This document shows positions 25,402-33,470 of a stretch of 64,000 nucleotides of DNA, piece after piece; within the stretch, counting starts at the first letter, position 1; each line of letters begins with the position of its first letter. The stretch comes from Amycolatopsis sp. NBC_01480 (lineage in GTDB: Bacteria > Actinomycetota > Actinomycetes > Mycobacteriales > Pseudonocardiaceae). The notes beneath the pieces were generated by a model. It saw only the letters and a list, made by a program, of their open reading frames with translations, made no database searches and was not told the DNA's origin. Both the position numbers and the translations under genes were made by a program. The stretch spans positions 7,564,001-7,628,000 of the forward strand of contig NZ_CP109442.1 in assembly GCF_036227205.1 (NCBI RefSeq). Reading direction: 5' to 3'.

Positions 25402-26391
25402 ATGGACATCTCCTGCCAATTCGCGACCTCGTTGAAGTCGCCCGAGCACATCGCGTTGGCGGAGGCGCTGGGCTATCGCCGGGCGTGGCTGTTCGACACG
25501 CCCGCGCAGAGCCCGGACGTCTGGGCGATGCTCGCGCTCGCCGTCCAGGAGACCGGGCGGATCGGGCTGGGCCCCGGCGTTCTCGTGCCCAGCCTGCGGC
25601 ACCCGATGGTCAACGCGTCGGGCGCGGCGATGCTGGCGGCGCTCGCTCCGGGCCGGGTCGCGGTCGCGTTCGGGACGGGATTCAACGGGGCCCGCGCGCT
25701 CGGCGCCCGGCCAGCGAGCTGGGCGTACCTCTCGCGGTACGTCCAGGCGTTCCGCGGGCTGCTGCGGGGCGAAACCGTGGAGTGGGACGGCAGTCCACTG
25801 AGGATGCTGCACCCCGATGGATACGCGCCGCCCCGTCCGGTCGACATCCCGGTGCTGATCTCGGCGCTCGGCCCCAAGGGGCTGGCCGTCGCGAGTGAAC
25901 TGGCCGATGGCTTGCTCACCGTGAACAACGAGACCGAGCATTCGCACGAGTTCTCTTGGGCCGCTCTCGGCGTCCACGGCACCGTGCTCGCGGACGAGGA
26001 GCCGCTGGACTCGCCGCGGGTGCGCGCCGCGGCCGGTGCCGGGCACGCGCTGGCGTACCACGTGACGCACGAATTCGGCGGTGACGTCACCCAGCTTCCC
26101 GGCGGTGACCAGTGGCTGAAGGTGATCACGGCCGAGCCCGAACGGGAACGCCACCTGGCCGTCCACGACCAGCACCTGATCGGGCTCAACGAGGCGGACG
26201 AGGCCGCGTGGGCCGCCGGCGGCTGGCGGGCGGTGCCCTCGACGACGGTGACCGGGTCGCCTTCGCAGATCGCCGAACAGCTTGCCCGTTACGCCGAGCA
26301 GGGCGTCACCGAGATCATTTACCAACCCGCCGGACCGGATATCGCCGGCGAGCTGGAGCGCTTTTACGCCGTCGCCCAACGAGGGTCTTGA
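25402..26391 (+). CDS. LLM class (luciferase-like) flavin-dependent oxidoreductase
   Basis: This 329-residue bacterial luciferase-fold protein has AEALGYRRAWLFDTP (~20), IGLGPGVLVPSLRHPM (~58), VAVAFGTGFNGARALG (~88) and PVLISALGPKGLAVA (~155). It is similar in layout to F420- or FMN-dependent reductases and monooxygenases of actinobacteria. It begins seven bases after the enoyl-CoA hydratase-like gene. It could oxidise or reduce the pathway substrate with F420 or FMNH2; the cofactor cannot be decided from the sequence. Confidence 0.9.
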   Translation: MDISCQFATSLKSPEHIALAEALGYRRAWLFDTPAQSPDVWAMLALAVQETGRIGLGPGVLVPSLRHPMVNASGAAMLAALAPGRVAVAFGTGFNGARALGARPASWAYLSRYVQAFRGLLRGETVEWDGSPLRMLHPDGYAPPRPVDIPVLISALGPKGLAVASELADGLLTVNNETEHSHEFSWAALGVHGTVLADEEPLDSPRVRAAAGAGHALAYHVTHEFGGDVTQLPGGDQWLKVITAEPERERHLAVHDQHLIGLNEADEAAWAAGGWRAVPSTTVTGSPSQIAEQLARYAEQGVTEIIYQPAGPDIAGELERFYAVAQRGS

Positions 26392-26407
26392 TCCAGCGGG
26401 AGAATTC

Positions 26408-27148
26408 ATGAACCAGTCAGCGTCGACCGGTAATGGGGAACAACCGACCATTGTTTTCATCCACGGTTTTCTCGACGACGGGCATACCTGGGACGAGGTG
26501 GCAGGGGGGCTGCCTTGGCCGAGCGCGCAGGTGGAACTCGGCGAGGTACCGTCGCCCAATCTGGATGCTTTCGCCGACCAGGTCACCGCTTTGGTGGACG
26601 ACGAGGTGACCGGTGACGTCGTTCTCGTCGGCCAGAGCATGGGCTGCCAGGTGGCGGAGCTGGTGAGCGTGCGCCGTCCGGAACGCGTGGTGGGGCTGGC
26701 CTTGCTGGCTCCGGTGCCGCTCGGGGGAATGAGCCTGCCCGCCGAGATGACGGCCGCGCTCCGCAGTTGCGGGGGACAGCCGGAAGTGCAACGCGGGATC
26801 CGGACGCAGCTCTCGGCGAACCTGCCCGAGGACAAGATGGCGAGGCTGCTCGATTCGGGCCTGCGGCTCACCCCCGCCCACGTGACCGCGACGTTCGAAG
26901 CCTGGAGCGGCGGGCATCCGGAGGGCTCAGCGCCGACCCGGGCCGTCGCGCCGGTCGAGATTGTTGTGGGCGGCAGCGATCCGGTCATTCGCGGTGAGCT
27001 GCTCGACAATCTGATCATGGCTCGTTTCCCCGGGGCCACTTTGGTGACGATTCCGTCCAGCGGGCATTGGCCCCAGGTCGAGCAGCCGGAGCGGGTCGTG
27101 GACACGCTTTCGCGGTTTGTCGGCTCCCTTCCGATAAGGAGTACGTGA
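26408..27148 (+). CDS. Alpha/beta hydrolase
   Basis: This 246-residue hydrolase has the oxyanion motif VFIHGFLDDGHTW (~15), nucleophile elbow VGQSMGCQ (Ser ~80), aspartate in VVGGSDPVI (~200) and histidine in SGHWPQVEQP (~225), so the triad is complete. Small, without a lid domain or signal peptide. It ends in TGATG, sharing one base with the start of the CocE-type hydrolase, so both are coupled. It could be an esterase, thioesterase or C-C hydrolase in the same pathway. Confidence 0.9.
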   Translation: MNQSASTGNGEQPTIVFIHGFLDDGHTWDEVAGGLPWPSAQVELGEVPSPNLDAFADQVTALVDDEVTGDVVLVGQSMGCQVAELVSVRRPERVVGLALLAPVPLGGMSLPAEMTAALRSCGGQPEVQRGIRTQLSANLPEDKMARLLDSGLRLTPAHVTATFEAWSGGHPEGSAPTRAVAPVEIVVGGSDPVIRGELLDNLIMARFPGATLVTIPSSGHWPQVEQPERVVDTLSRFVGSLPIRST

Positions 27149-28890
27149 TGAGCCTGAGTGACCAACGCGGGCCGTTCGAGGTATCGCGTGAGCGCGACGT
27201 GATCATGGTGACGCGCGATGGAAAACGGCTTGTTTCGGACATTTATCGGCCGTCCGGTGTCGAATCCGCACCGGTTCTCCTGCGGCGTACTCCGTACGGC
27301 AACCGGAACAACGACCTTGCCGACAAGTTCACCGAAGCCGATTTCTACGCCTCGCACGGCTACCTCACGGTTGTGCAGAACACGCGGGGCCGCTTCGGTT
27401 CGGAAGGCGTCTGGTACCCGTTCGTCTACGAGGCGAACGACGGGTACGACGCGGTCGAGTGGGCCGCGCGGCTGCCCGGCTCGAACGGCCGAGTCGGGAC
27501 TTTCGGCCAGTCTTACGGGGCGCTGGTGCAATACCTGGCGGCCGCTCAGCGTCCGGAGCACCTCGTTACGTGTATTCCCGTTTCGGCTCCGCTGGCCGCT
27601 TTCGAGAACTATTGGTATCAGCGGGGCGCGCTCGAATTGAACTGGACGTTGAGCTATTTCCTGAACATGGCGCTCGGTGCGTTGAATAAAAGCGGGGCAG
27701 CGGCGCGACTCGAAGCGCTGCGAGCCGACCCCTCGATGCGGTTCTCGCCGCTGAAGGACGAAGCGTTGCGGCACCTGCCGCTGTCCGACTGGATCGAGAC
27801 TTTCGGTGACACCGCGCCGTTCCTGAAGGACGTGCTGCACCACTCGGCCGACGGCGCCTACTGGTGGGCCGTCGACCTGCGCCGCCAGCTGCACAACATC
27901 GACGTGCCGATGCTCCATCTGGGCTCGTGGTACGACATCGCGAACTGGGACACGCCGCAGTACTTCCACGGGCTGCGTTCGCAGGCGATGTCCGCACGTG
28001 CGCGCGAGAACCAGGCGATGATCATGGGCCCGTGGGCGCACCTGCTGCCGTACAGCCAGCCGACCTCGAAGGGCACGGGTGACATCGACTTCGGCCCGGA
28101 GGCCGCGACGTCGCTGCTGGCTGTGCAACTCGCGTGGTTCGAGCACTACCTCAAGGGTGACGGGCAGGATCTCCCGCGGGCGCCGGTCCGTATTTTCGTG
28201 ATGGGCGAGAATCGCTGGCGTGACGAGGCGCAGTGGCCGCCGGAGTGGACGAGGTTCACCGCGCTGTATCTGCACAGCGGGGGATCGGCCAACACCGCGG
28301 CCGGCGACGGGACGCTGACCGCGGCCGCGCCGGGCCCGGAAGAGCCCGACCACTACCGCTACGACCCAGACAATCCCGTTCCGACGGCCGGTGGGCGCTA
28401 CGTGGGCGGCGGCGTCGAGGACCAGGCGAAGAACCAGGCGCGGTCTGATGTCCTGGTCTACACCGCCCCGCCGCAGGGTTCGGCCCTCGAGATCACCGGC
28501 CCGGTCGAGCTGTACCTGCACGCCGCCACCGACGGCGTCGACACGGATTTCGTCGCCGTCCTGTGCGACGTTCACCCTGATGGTTTTGTGCAGAACCTGA
28601 CGGAGGGCATCGTGCGCGGCCGCTTCCGCGACTCCTTCGACGATCCGCAGCCGATGCGTCCGGGCGTGGCTTATGAGCTGCGGGTGCCGCTGGGCAACGT
28701 CAGCCACGTGGTCGCCGCGGGCCATCGGCTCCGCCTGCAGGTCACCTCAAGCAACTTCCCCCGCTGGGACCGCAATCCGAACACCGGCGACCCGCTCGAC
28801 CTGGCGACGCGGATCCGGATCGCCGAACAGTCGGTCTTCCACGACGAGCTGCGGCCGTCTCGCGTCGTTTTGCCCGTTGTGCCGACTTGA
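27148..28890 (+). CDS. CocE/NonD family (PepX-type) hydrolase
   Basis: This 580-residue protein has the alpha/beta domain with GTFGQSYGALVQYL (Ser ~115), the aspartate in LGSWYDIANWDTP (~260) and the histidine in IMGPWAHLLPY (~292). A C-terminal jelly-roll domain follows (from about 340; LEITGPVELYLHAATDGVDT). This is the architecture of cocaine esterase and X-Pro dipeptidyl acylhydrolases, which cut esters or amides. It starts after AAGGAG and is the last gene of the TetR-controlled five-gene operon. It has no signal peptide. Confidence 0.93.
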   Translation: MSLSDQRGPFEVSRERDVIMVTRDGKRLVSDIYRPSGVESAPVLLRRTPYGNRNNDLADKFTEADFYASHGYLTVVQNTRGRFGSEGVWYPFVYEANDGYDAVEWAARLPGSNGRVGTFGQSYGALVQYLAAAQRPEHLVTCIPVSAPLAAFENYWYQRGALELNWTLSYFLNMALGALNKSGAAARLEALRADPSMRFSPLKDEALRHLPLSDWIETFGDTAPFLKDVLHHSADGAYWWAVDLRRQLHNIDVPMLHLGSWYDIANWDTPQYFHGLRSQAMSARARENQAMIMGPWAHLLPYSQPTSKGTGDIDFGPEAATSLLAVQLAWFEHYLKGDGQDLPRAPVRIFVMGENRWRDEAQWPPEWTRFTALYLHSGGSANTAAGDGTLTAAAPGPEEPDHYRYDPDNPVPTAGGRYVGGGVEDQAKNQARSDVLVYTAPPQGSALEITGPVELYLHAATDGVDTDFVAVLCDVHPDGFVQNLTEGIVRGRFRDSFDDPQPMRPGVAYELRVPLGNVSHVVAAGHRLRLQVTSSNFPRWDRNPNTGDPLDLATRIRIAEQSVFHDELRPSRVVLPVVPT

Positions 28891-29016
28891 GCCGGCGCGC
28901 GAAGCGAAGGCCGCCAGCTGCCAGGCCGGGGAATTGACGGGAACGGCAGCATGGTTAGCAGGTAACGGACCCCGTGTGCTCACCGGTGCTTGTGCCCCGG
29001 TCCGCCGCGGAGTAAA

Positions 29017-29032
29017 ATTTGTCCAGACCAAT
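29017..29032. promoter_or_regulatory. DasR-like (dre) box before the lysozyme-like gene
   Basis: ATTTGTCCAGACCAAT matches 10 of the 12 core bases of the Streptomyces DasR palindrome TGGTCTAGACCA. It lies 112 bases before the start codon, in a locally AT-richer stretch (AGTAAAATTTG). A second such site occurs at 49990-50005. Confidence 0.5.
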
Positions 29033-29143
29033 CCGCCAACTGGTCAGTTCTCGACCGTTCGGTTTTCACCGGGCCGGTGGCGGGATGACGTCTGCCGCCG
29101 GGCCGGCGCGTCGCATCCCCGCTTCCATGACTGTGAGGTTGGC

Positions 29144-29635
29144 ATGACGTACTTCCGCCGCGTTTCCGTGCTGTCCGGGCTCGTCCTGGCCGGTGCGCTG
29201 ATCACCGCCCCGCTGGCCACGGCCGGCACCGAGCCGGCCCGGATCGTGCAGCCGCTGGACTGCACGCAGCAGAGCATCCTGGCCGGTAACCACCTGAGCG
29301 ACGTGCAGATCGCCCAGTACGCGCGCAATGCGAACCTGCACGGCAACGGCCTGGTCATCTCCATCGCGGTCGCACTGGCCGAAAGCCAGGGCTGGACCCA
29401 GGCCGTGCTGATCAACACCGACTGCAGCCACGACCGCGGCGTCTGGCAGATCAGCAACCGCTGGCACCCCGAGGTGTCCGACGGTCAGGCGTTCGACCCC
29501 GCCGGCTGCGCGCAGGCCGCGTACAACATCTCCTCGGGCGGCAGCAACTGGCAGCCGTGGACGACCTACCTCAACGGCGCCTACCAGCAGTACATGTCCC
29601 GCGCGCAGACCGCCGCCAACCAGGTCGGCGGCTGA
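29144..29635 (+). CDS. Secreted lysozyme-like/transglycosylase protein
   Basis: This 163-residue protein has a signal peptide (VSVLSGLVLAGALITAPLATAGT). The mature domain reads AQYARNANLHGNGLVISIAVALAESQGW, with the catalytic glutamate in AES (~85). Then come DRGVWQISNRWHP and WQPWTTYLNGAYQQY. The same pattern is found in the ESX-linked protein at 62703 (VALAESGGN, YGLWQVN, FQPWSTYTNGAY). This is the lysozyme-like fold of soluble lytic transglycosylases and Rpf-like enzymes that cut peptidoglycan. Three cysteines in the mature part may form a disulphide. Confidence 0.85.
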   Translation: MTYFRRVSVLSGLVLAGALITAPLATAGTEPARIVQPLDCTQQSILAGNHLSDVQIAQYARNANLHGNGLVISIAVALAESQGWTQAVLINTDCSHDRGVWQISNRWHPEVSDGQAFDPAGCAQAAYNISSGGSNWQPWTTYLNGAYQQYMSRAQTAANQVGG

Positions 29636-29716
29636 GCGCAGAACCCGTTGCGGATCCCGGCGTGGGCAGCGAACCACGCCGGGATCGCGACGTTCCGAGG
29701 TGTCCGAACGGGCGGT

Positions 29717-30340
29717 TCAGGCCGCGAACGCCCGGAGGAACGTGTCGGCCGCGTGGTCCGCGACTTCGTCGACCTCGGCGGCCGGCAGCGGGCGGGTGCC
29801 CAGGCGCGAGCGCCGTTCCAGGGGGCCGGTGAGCAACGCGAGGAACTGCTCGGCGGCCTGCGCCGGATCGCAGTGGCGAAGGTGCCCGGCGACGACGAGC
29901 CGGGCCAGGCGATCCGCGAGCGCGTCGCCAAGCCGTCCCGCCGTGACCGCGTGGACGTCGGTGAGCAGCTCCGGGAACCGGCCCAGCTGGACGTGGGTCA
30001 GGCCGCGCAGGGCGCGGGACTGCTCGTCGCAGCACCGGCGGGCCAGGGCGCGGGCCGCCCGGCCGAGGGTTCGGCGCGGGTCGCCGTCCGCCGTGATCCC
30101 TTCGACGATCGCGAGATTCGCCGCTGCCACCTGCTCCGCGGCGGCCGCCAGCGCGGCCCGGAAGAGCGTTCCCTTGTCCTGGAAGTGGTTGTAGACGGTG
30201 GGTTTGGCGACCCCGGCCTCGGCGGCGATCTCCTGCACGCCGGCCAGGTCGTAACCGAGCCGGGCGAAGACGGCGAAGGCGGCGGTGAGGATCGCCTCGC
30301 GCTTGTCGATCCGGCCGCGGGCCCCGGTCGCGTTGGTCAC
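29717..30340 (-). CDS. TetR/AcrR family regulator
   Basis: This 207-residue protein starts at GTG 30340. The HTH is LAGVQEIAAEAGVAKPTVYNHFQDKGTLF (split over ~33-62), typical of TetR. The C-terminal domain resembles TetR_C_7/AefR-like proteins (CCDEQSRALRGLTHVQLGRFPEL). It is divergent from the Dabb gene over a 68-base gap that holds a good promoter and two related 14-bp palindromes, so it very likely represses that gene and itself. Confidence 0.9.
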   Translation of the reverse strand: MTNATGARGRIDKREAILTAAFAVFARLGYDLAGVQEIAAEAGVAKPTVYNHFQDKGTLFRAALAAAAEQVAAANLAIVEGITADGDPRRTLGRAARALARRCCDEQSRALRGLTHVQLGRFPELLTDVHAVTAGRLGDALADRLARLVVAGHLRHCDPAQAAEQFLALLTGPLERRSRLGTRPLPAAEVDEVADHAADTFLRAFAA

Positions 30341-30348
30341 CGGGGCAG

Positions 30349-30393
30349 TTTACAACGGACTCATGAGTTCGCTAAATTGAACTCACGCGTTCA
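30349..30393 (+). promoter_or_regulatory. Promoter and twin operators of the TetR/Dabb pair
   Basis: TTTACA (30349-30354) and TAAATT (30373-30378), 18 bases apart, form a plus-strand promoter. GGACTCATGAGTTC (30357-30370; centre ACTCATGAGT is a perfect palindrome) lies between the boxes, and GAACTCACGCGTTC (30379-30392) lies just after the -10. Both are versions of one 14-bp inverted repeat, as expected for two TetR dimers. Confidence 0.65.
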
Positions 30394-30408
30394 TTCTGGA
30401 GGAAAACC

Positions 30409-30810
30409 ATGATCGTCAACCTGCTGCGGTTCAGCTTCCGCGAAGACGTCGGATCGGCCGATCGCGAAGCCGTGCTGGCCGCCATGCGACGCACGGCCGG
30501 CGTGGCATCGGCCGCCTTCGGCACGGTCGGCCGGGACCTCGGCGATCCGGCCGAGGGCTACACCCACGCGTACTGCGTCGGCATCGAAGACCTCGAGGCC
30601 CTGGAGCGGTACCTGCACGACCCGGTGCACCTGGCCGGCGACCACGAGATCCTGCCGCGCCTGGCCCGGCTGTCGGCGGTGCGGTTCACCGACGACGGCG
30701 ACCCCGCGATCGGGACGGAGATCGCCGCGCTGCACCAGGCGAAACTGGCGCGGTACCCGGAGTGGGCGAGCATGCTCGACGCCATCCCGCAAGCCGACGT
30801 CCACGCCTGA
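30409..30810 (+). CDS. Dabb (stress-responsive alpha/beta barrel) domain protein
   Basis: This 133-residue protein begins IVNLLRFSFRED and contains YTHAYCVGIEDLEALERYLHDP and HEILPRLARLSAVRFTDD. This is the Dabb ferredoxin-like fold pattern of a helix-flanked sheet with the conserved 'Y..HP.H' region. Members act in stress response or as small cyclases/isomerases. ATG 30409 follows GGAGGAAAACC. It is probably controlled by the divergent TetR. Confidence 0.85.
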   Translation: MIVNLLRFSFREDVGSADREAVLAAMRRTAGVASAAFGTVGRDLGDPAEGYTHAYCVGIEDLEALERYLHDPVHLAGDHEILPRLARLSAVRFTDDGDPAIGTEIAALHQAKLARYPEWASMLDAIPQADVHA

Positions 30811-31017
30811 ACGCCGCACCCGGGCCGAAGCGCGTCCGCGGCCGAGCACTGTCCGATGTGGACGCGAGTGCGCCGCCTGAGTGGTAAGTAACCAACCGGA
30901 GCCCGGGACGGTCGAAGAGATTCGTCCGCCCGGTCCGGTTTGCGGGCAACCGTCCGCCTCCTTCGCGCGTGTCGGTATCGGATCGGCCGCAGGGGGCGGC
31001 CGCCGGCACACAGGGGG

Positions 31018-33417
31018 GTGAGCCCTTTGGGCTCAACAAGATCGGCCCGGCCCGCGAGAGCGGGCGTCCTCGCCGTCACCGCGGCCTTGCTCACGACCGG
31101 GACCGCGCTGCTCGCGGCGCCGGCCCAGGCGAGCATCATCACGTCGATCCAGTCGACGTCGTGGTCCTACACCGACTCGGCCCAGCCGAAGAAGAGCTTC
31201 GTCAACCCGGCCGGCGACGCGCCGATCGGCGCGAAAGTCACGGCCGACCACAAGAAGCACGTGTCGAAGTCCTACTTCACCTTCGACCTGTCCGGGCTGC
31301 GCGGCGCCAAGGTGATTTCCGCGGAGCTGTCCGGAAAGGAGACCGCGGTCGCCGACTGCTCGGCGCCGCGCGGCACCGAGCTGTGGGTGACGGCCCCGCC
31401 GAAGAAGACGCCGACCTGGGAGGAGCAGCCCAAGGAGCTGAGCAAGCTGCCCGGCCCCGGCAGCCTCGACGCCTGCCCGTCGGACTACCTCGGCTGGGAC
31501 GCCGCACCCACCCTGCAGCAGGCGATCGACGCCGGCCGCACCTCGCTGACCATGGTCCTGCGCCTGCCGGACGACCAGCAGTACAACCCGCGTTTCGGCC
31601 GCACCTACCGGCCGCTGCTGTACGTCAGCATGCAGAAGAACGTGCCTCCGGCAACGCCCACCGCGCTGAAGACCGGGACGCACGCCTGCGCCGAAGCCCC
31701 GGTCGTGAGCCACGGTGAGTCCACGATGTCGGCGACCGTCAGCGACCCGGACGACCAGAGCTTCTCGGCCGAGTTCGCCTGGTGGCCGGTCGATCACCCG
31801 GACCAGCGGGCCACCGGCACGCGCGGCGTCTACAGCACCACCACGTCCTTCGACCCCGATGCGCAGCTTGCGGACGGCGTCACCTACGCCTGGCAGGTCC
31901 GCGCGTACGACCCGCTGGCCAGCAGCGCGTGGAGCGAGACCTGCCGGTTCACCACCGACTTCACCGCACCGGCCACGGCACCGGTGATCACCTCGGCCGA
32001 CTATGGCTACGAGGGGCCGGGCAAGGGCGGCACCGGAATCCCCGGCGACTTCAAGCTCGACGCCGGCGGGGACACCCAGATCACCGGCTTCGAGTGGAAC
32101 GTCGGCGACCGGGAGAGCGCCTACGTCGCGGCCGACCGCCCCGGCGGCCAGGCCACGGTCCGGTTCGCCCCGCCCACCGGCGGGCCGATGAGCATGTACG
32201 CGGCCGGGGTGGACACCGCCGGGAACCGCGGACCGGAAGGCGAATACCGGTTCTTCGTGCCCGACAACGGTCCTTCGATGGCCTGCACGCCGGCGCAGGC
32301 GTTCCTCGGCGAGACGCGGCAGTGCAAGTTCAGCCCGCACGGCGACAACGGCGCCACCGAGTACCTCTACCGGATCGACGGCGGGCCCGAGACCACCCTG
32401 CCCGCCGGCCCGGACGGCACCGCCACGATCACGGTCACGCCGACGGACGCCGCGAAGCGCTACGACGTCACTGTGCGGGCACGGATGGCCAACGGGAACC
32501 TGTCCAGCACCAGCTTCAACGAGATCCCGATCGACCGCGGCCTGCCCGTGGTCGACGTGCCCGACGGCGTCATGACCGCGCACCCCGCCGTCTTCACCCT
32601 GCACGCCACGCTGCCGAATTCGGTGTCCTTCACCTACGACTGGGACTACGGCGACCCGGTGACGATCCCCGTGGGACCGGACGGCACGGCCCAGGTCACC
32701 ATCGTCCCGGCGCAGGTGGGCCAGCACTGGCTGGACGTCCACACGACGACCGCGGCCGGACTGGTGTCGGGGACGAGCGGGGTCAACGTCGTGGCCGACA
32801 CGAACGGGCCGACGATCGCGAGCGTGGAGTTCCCGAAGTGGTCGGTCGGGAACTACGTCACCACGCCGGGCACGTTCACCGTCTCCTCGCCGATCCCGGG
32901 CGCGGTGAGCTACACCTACCGCTACCGCGACGGGGACCCGGTCACCGTGCCGGCCGGCCCGGACGGGACGGCAAGTGTGGTCCTGACCCCGCTCACCGTC
33001 GACTCGCAGTACCTGAACGCCACCACCACGTTCGCCGACGGCACGGTGTCGGAAGCCGGGTACTACTCGTTCTCGCCCCGCTCGGCGGCCCCGCCGCTGT
33101 CCTGTGACGCGGGTGCGAGCGGTAACGCCCAGCCCGGCCAGGTGATCCACTGCACGGCCACCCCGGTGCAGCCCGGCCTGGCCTCCTACGGGTACATCGT
33201 GGGTGAATACGGCGGGCCCGGTACCGAGGTGACCGTCCAGCCGGCAGCCGACGGCACGGGGACGTTCGAGTTCACGGTGCCGGCGGACCGGACGCAGTAC
33301 ACGCTTTGGGTCCGGCTGTGGAGCGCCAACGCCGCCGGGCAGCGCACGGACCTCACGTACACCAGTTTCTGGATCCCCGCGGGGACTTCGGTCAGCCGCA
33401 GCACCGCGGCGATCTGA
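31018..33417 (+). CDS. Large secreted DNRLRE/Ig-like repeat protein
   Basis: This 799-residue protein starts at GTG 31018 after AGGGGG. A signal peptide (GVLAVTAALLTTGTALLAAPAQA) is followed by a DNRLRE-type domain (SKSYFTFDLSGLRGAKVISAELSG, TPTWEEQP), then a fibronectin-like region (TYAWQVRAYDP). At least four Ig-like repeats follow, each with a '...Y.Y....G.PVT.PAGPDGTA.V...P' signature (near residues 455, 545, 640 and 735). There is no cell-wall anchor motif or catalytic site. It is likely a surface-associated or secreted adhesion or matrix protein; its role is unknown. A 16-bp hairpin follows the stop. Confidence 0.85.
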   Translation: MSPLGSTRSARPARAGVLAVTAALLTTGTALLAAPAQASIITSIQSTSWSYTDSAQPKKSFVNPAGDAPIGAKVTADHKKHVSKSYFTFDLSGLRGAKVISAELSGKETAVADCSAPRGTELWVTAPPKKTPTWEEQPKELSKLPGPGSLDACPSDYLGWDAAPTLQQAIDAGRTSLTMVLRLPDDQQYNPRFGRTYRPLLYVSMQKNVPPATPTALKTGTHACAEAPVVSHGESTMSATVSDPDDQSFSAEFAWWPVDHPDQRATGTRGVYSTTTSFDPDAQLADGVTYAWQVRAYDPLASSAWSETCRFTTDFTAPATAPVITSADYGYEGPGKGGTGIPGDFKLDAGGDTQITGFEWNVGDRESAYVAADRPGGQATVRFAPPTGGPMSMYAAGVDTAGNRGPEGEYRFFVPDNGPSMACTPAQAFLGETRQCKFSPHGDNGATEYLYRIDGGPETTLPAGPDGTATITVTPTDAAKRYDVTVRARMANGNLSSTSFNEIPIDRGLPVVDVPDGVMTAHPAVFTLHATLPNSVSFTYDWDYGDPVTIPVGPDGTAQVTIVPAQVGQHWLDVHTTTAAGLVSGTSGVNVVADTNGPTIASVEFPKWSVGNYVTTPGTFTVSSPIPGAVSYTYRYRDGDPVTVPAGPDGTASVVLTPLTVDSQYLNATTTFADGTVSEAGYYSFSPRSAAPPLSCDAGASGNAQPGQVIHCTATPVQPGLASYGYIVGEYGGPGTEVTVQPAADGTGTFEFTVPADRTQYTLWVRLWSANAAGQRTDLTYTSFWIPAGTSVSRSTAAI

Positions 33418-33421
33418 CGCT

Positions 33422-33461
33422 CGTCAGCCGGACGGCCGCCGCGGTGGCCGTCCGGCTGACG
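33422..33461. terminator. Bidirectional terminator hairpin
   Basis: CGTCAGCCGGACGGCC (33422-33437) pairs perfectly with 33446-33461 over 16 bases with an 8-base loop, followed by ATTTCCTT on the plus strand. It sits between convergent genes and can serve both. Confidence 0.85.
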
Positions 33462-33470
33462 ATTTCCTTG

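Noticed and set aside
24301..28725. Long open frame (over 1400 codons) on the minus strand opposite the catabolic operon
   Set aside because: Antisense to five well-supported plus-strand genes; low-complexity Arg/Gly/Val composition with no recognisable domain.
31033..33150. Long minus-strand open frame opposite the secreted Ig-repeat protein
   Set aside because: Antisense shadow in repeat-rich GC sequence; no ribosome site or domain.
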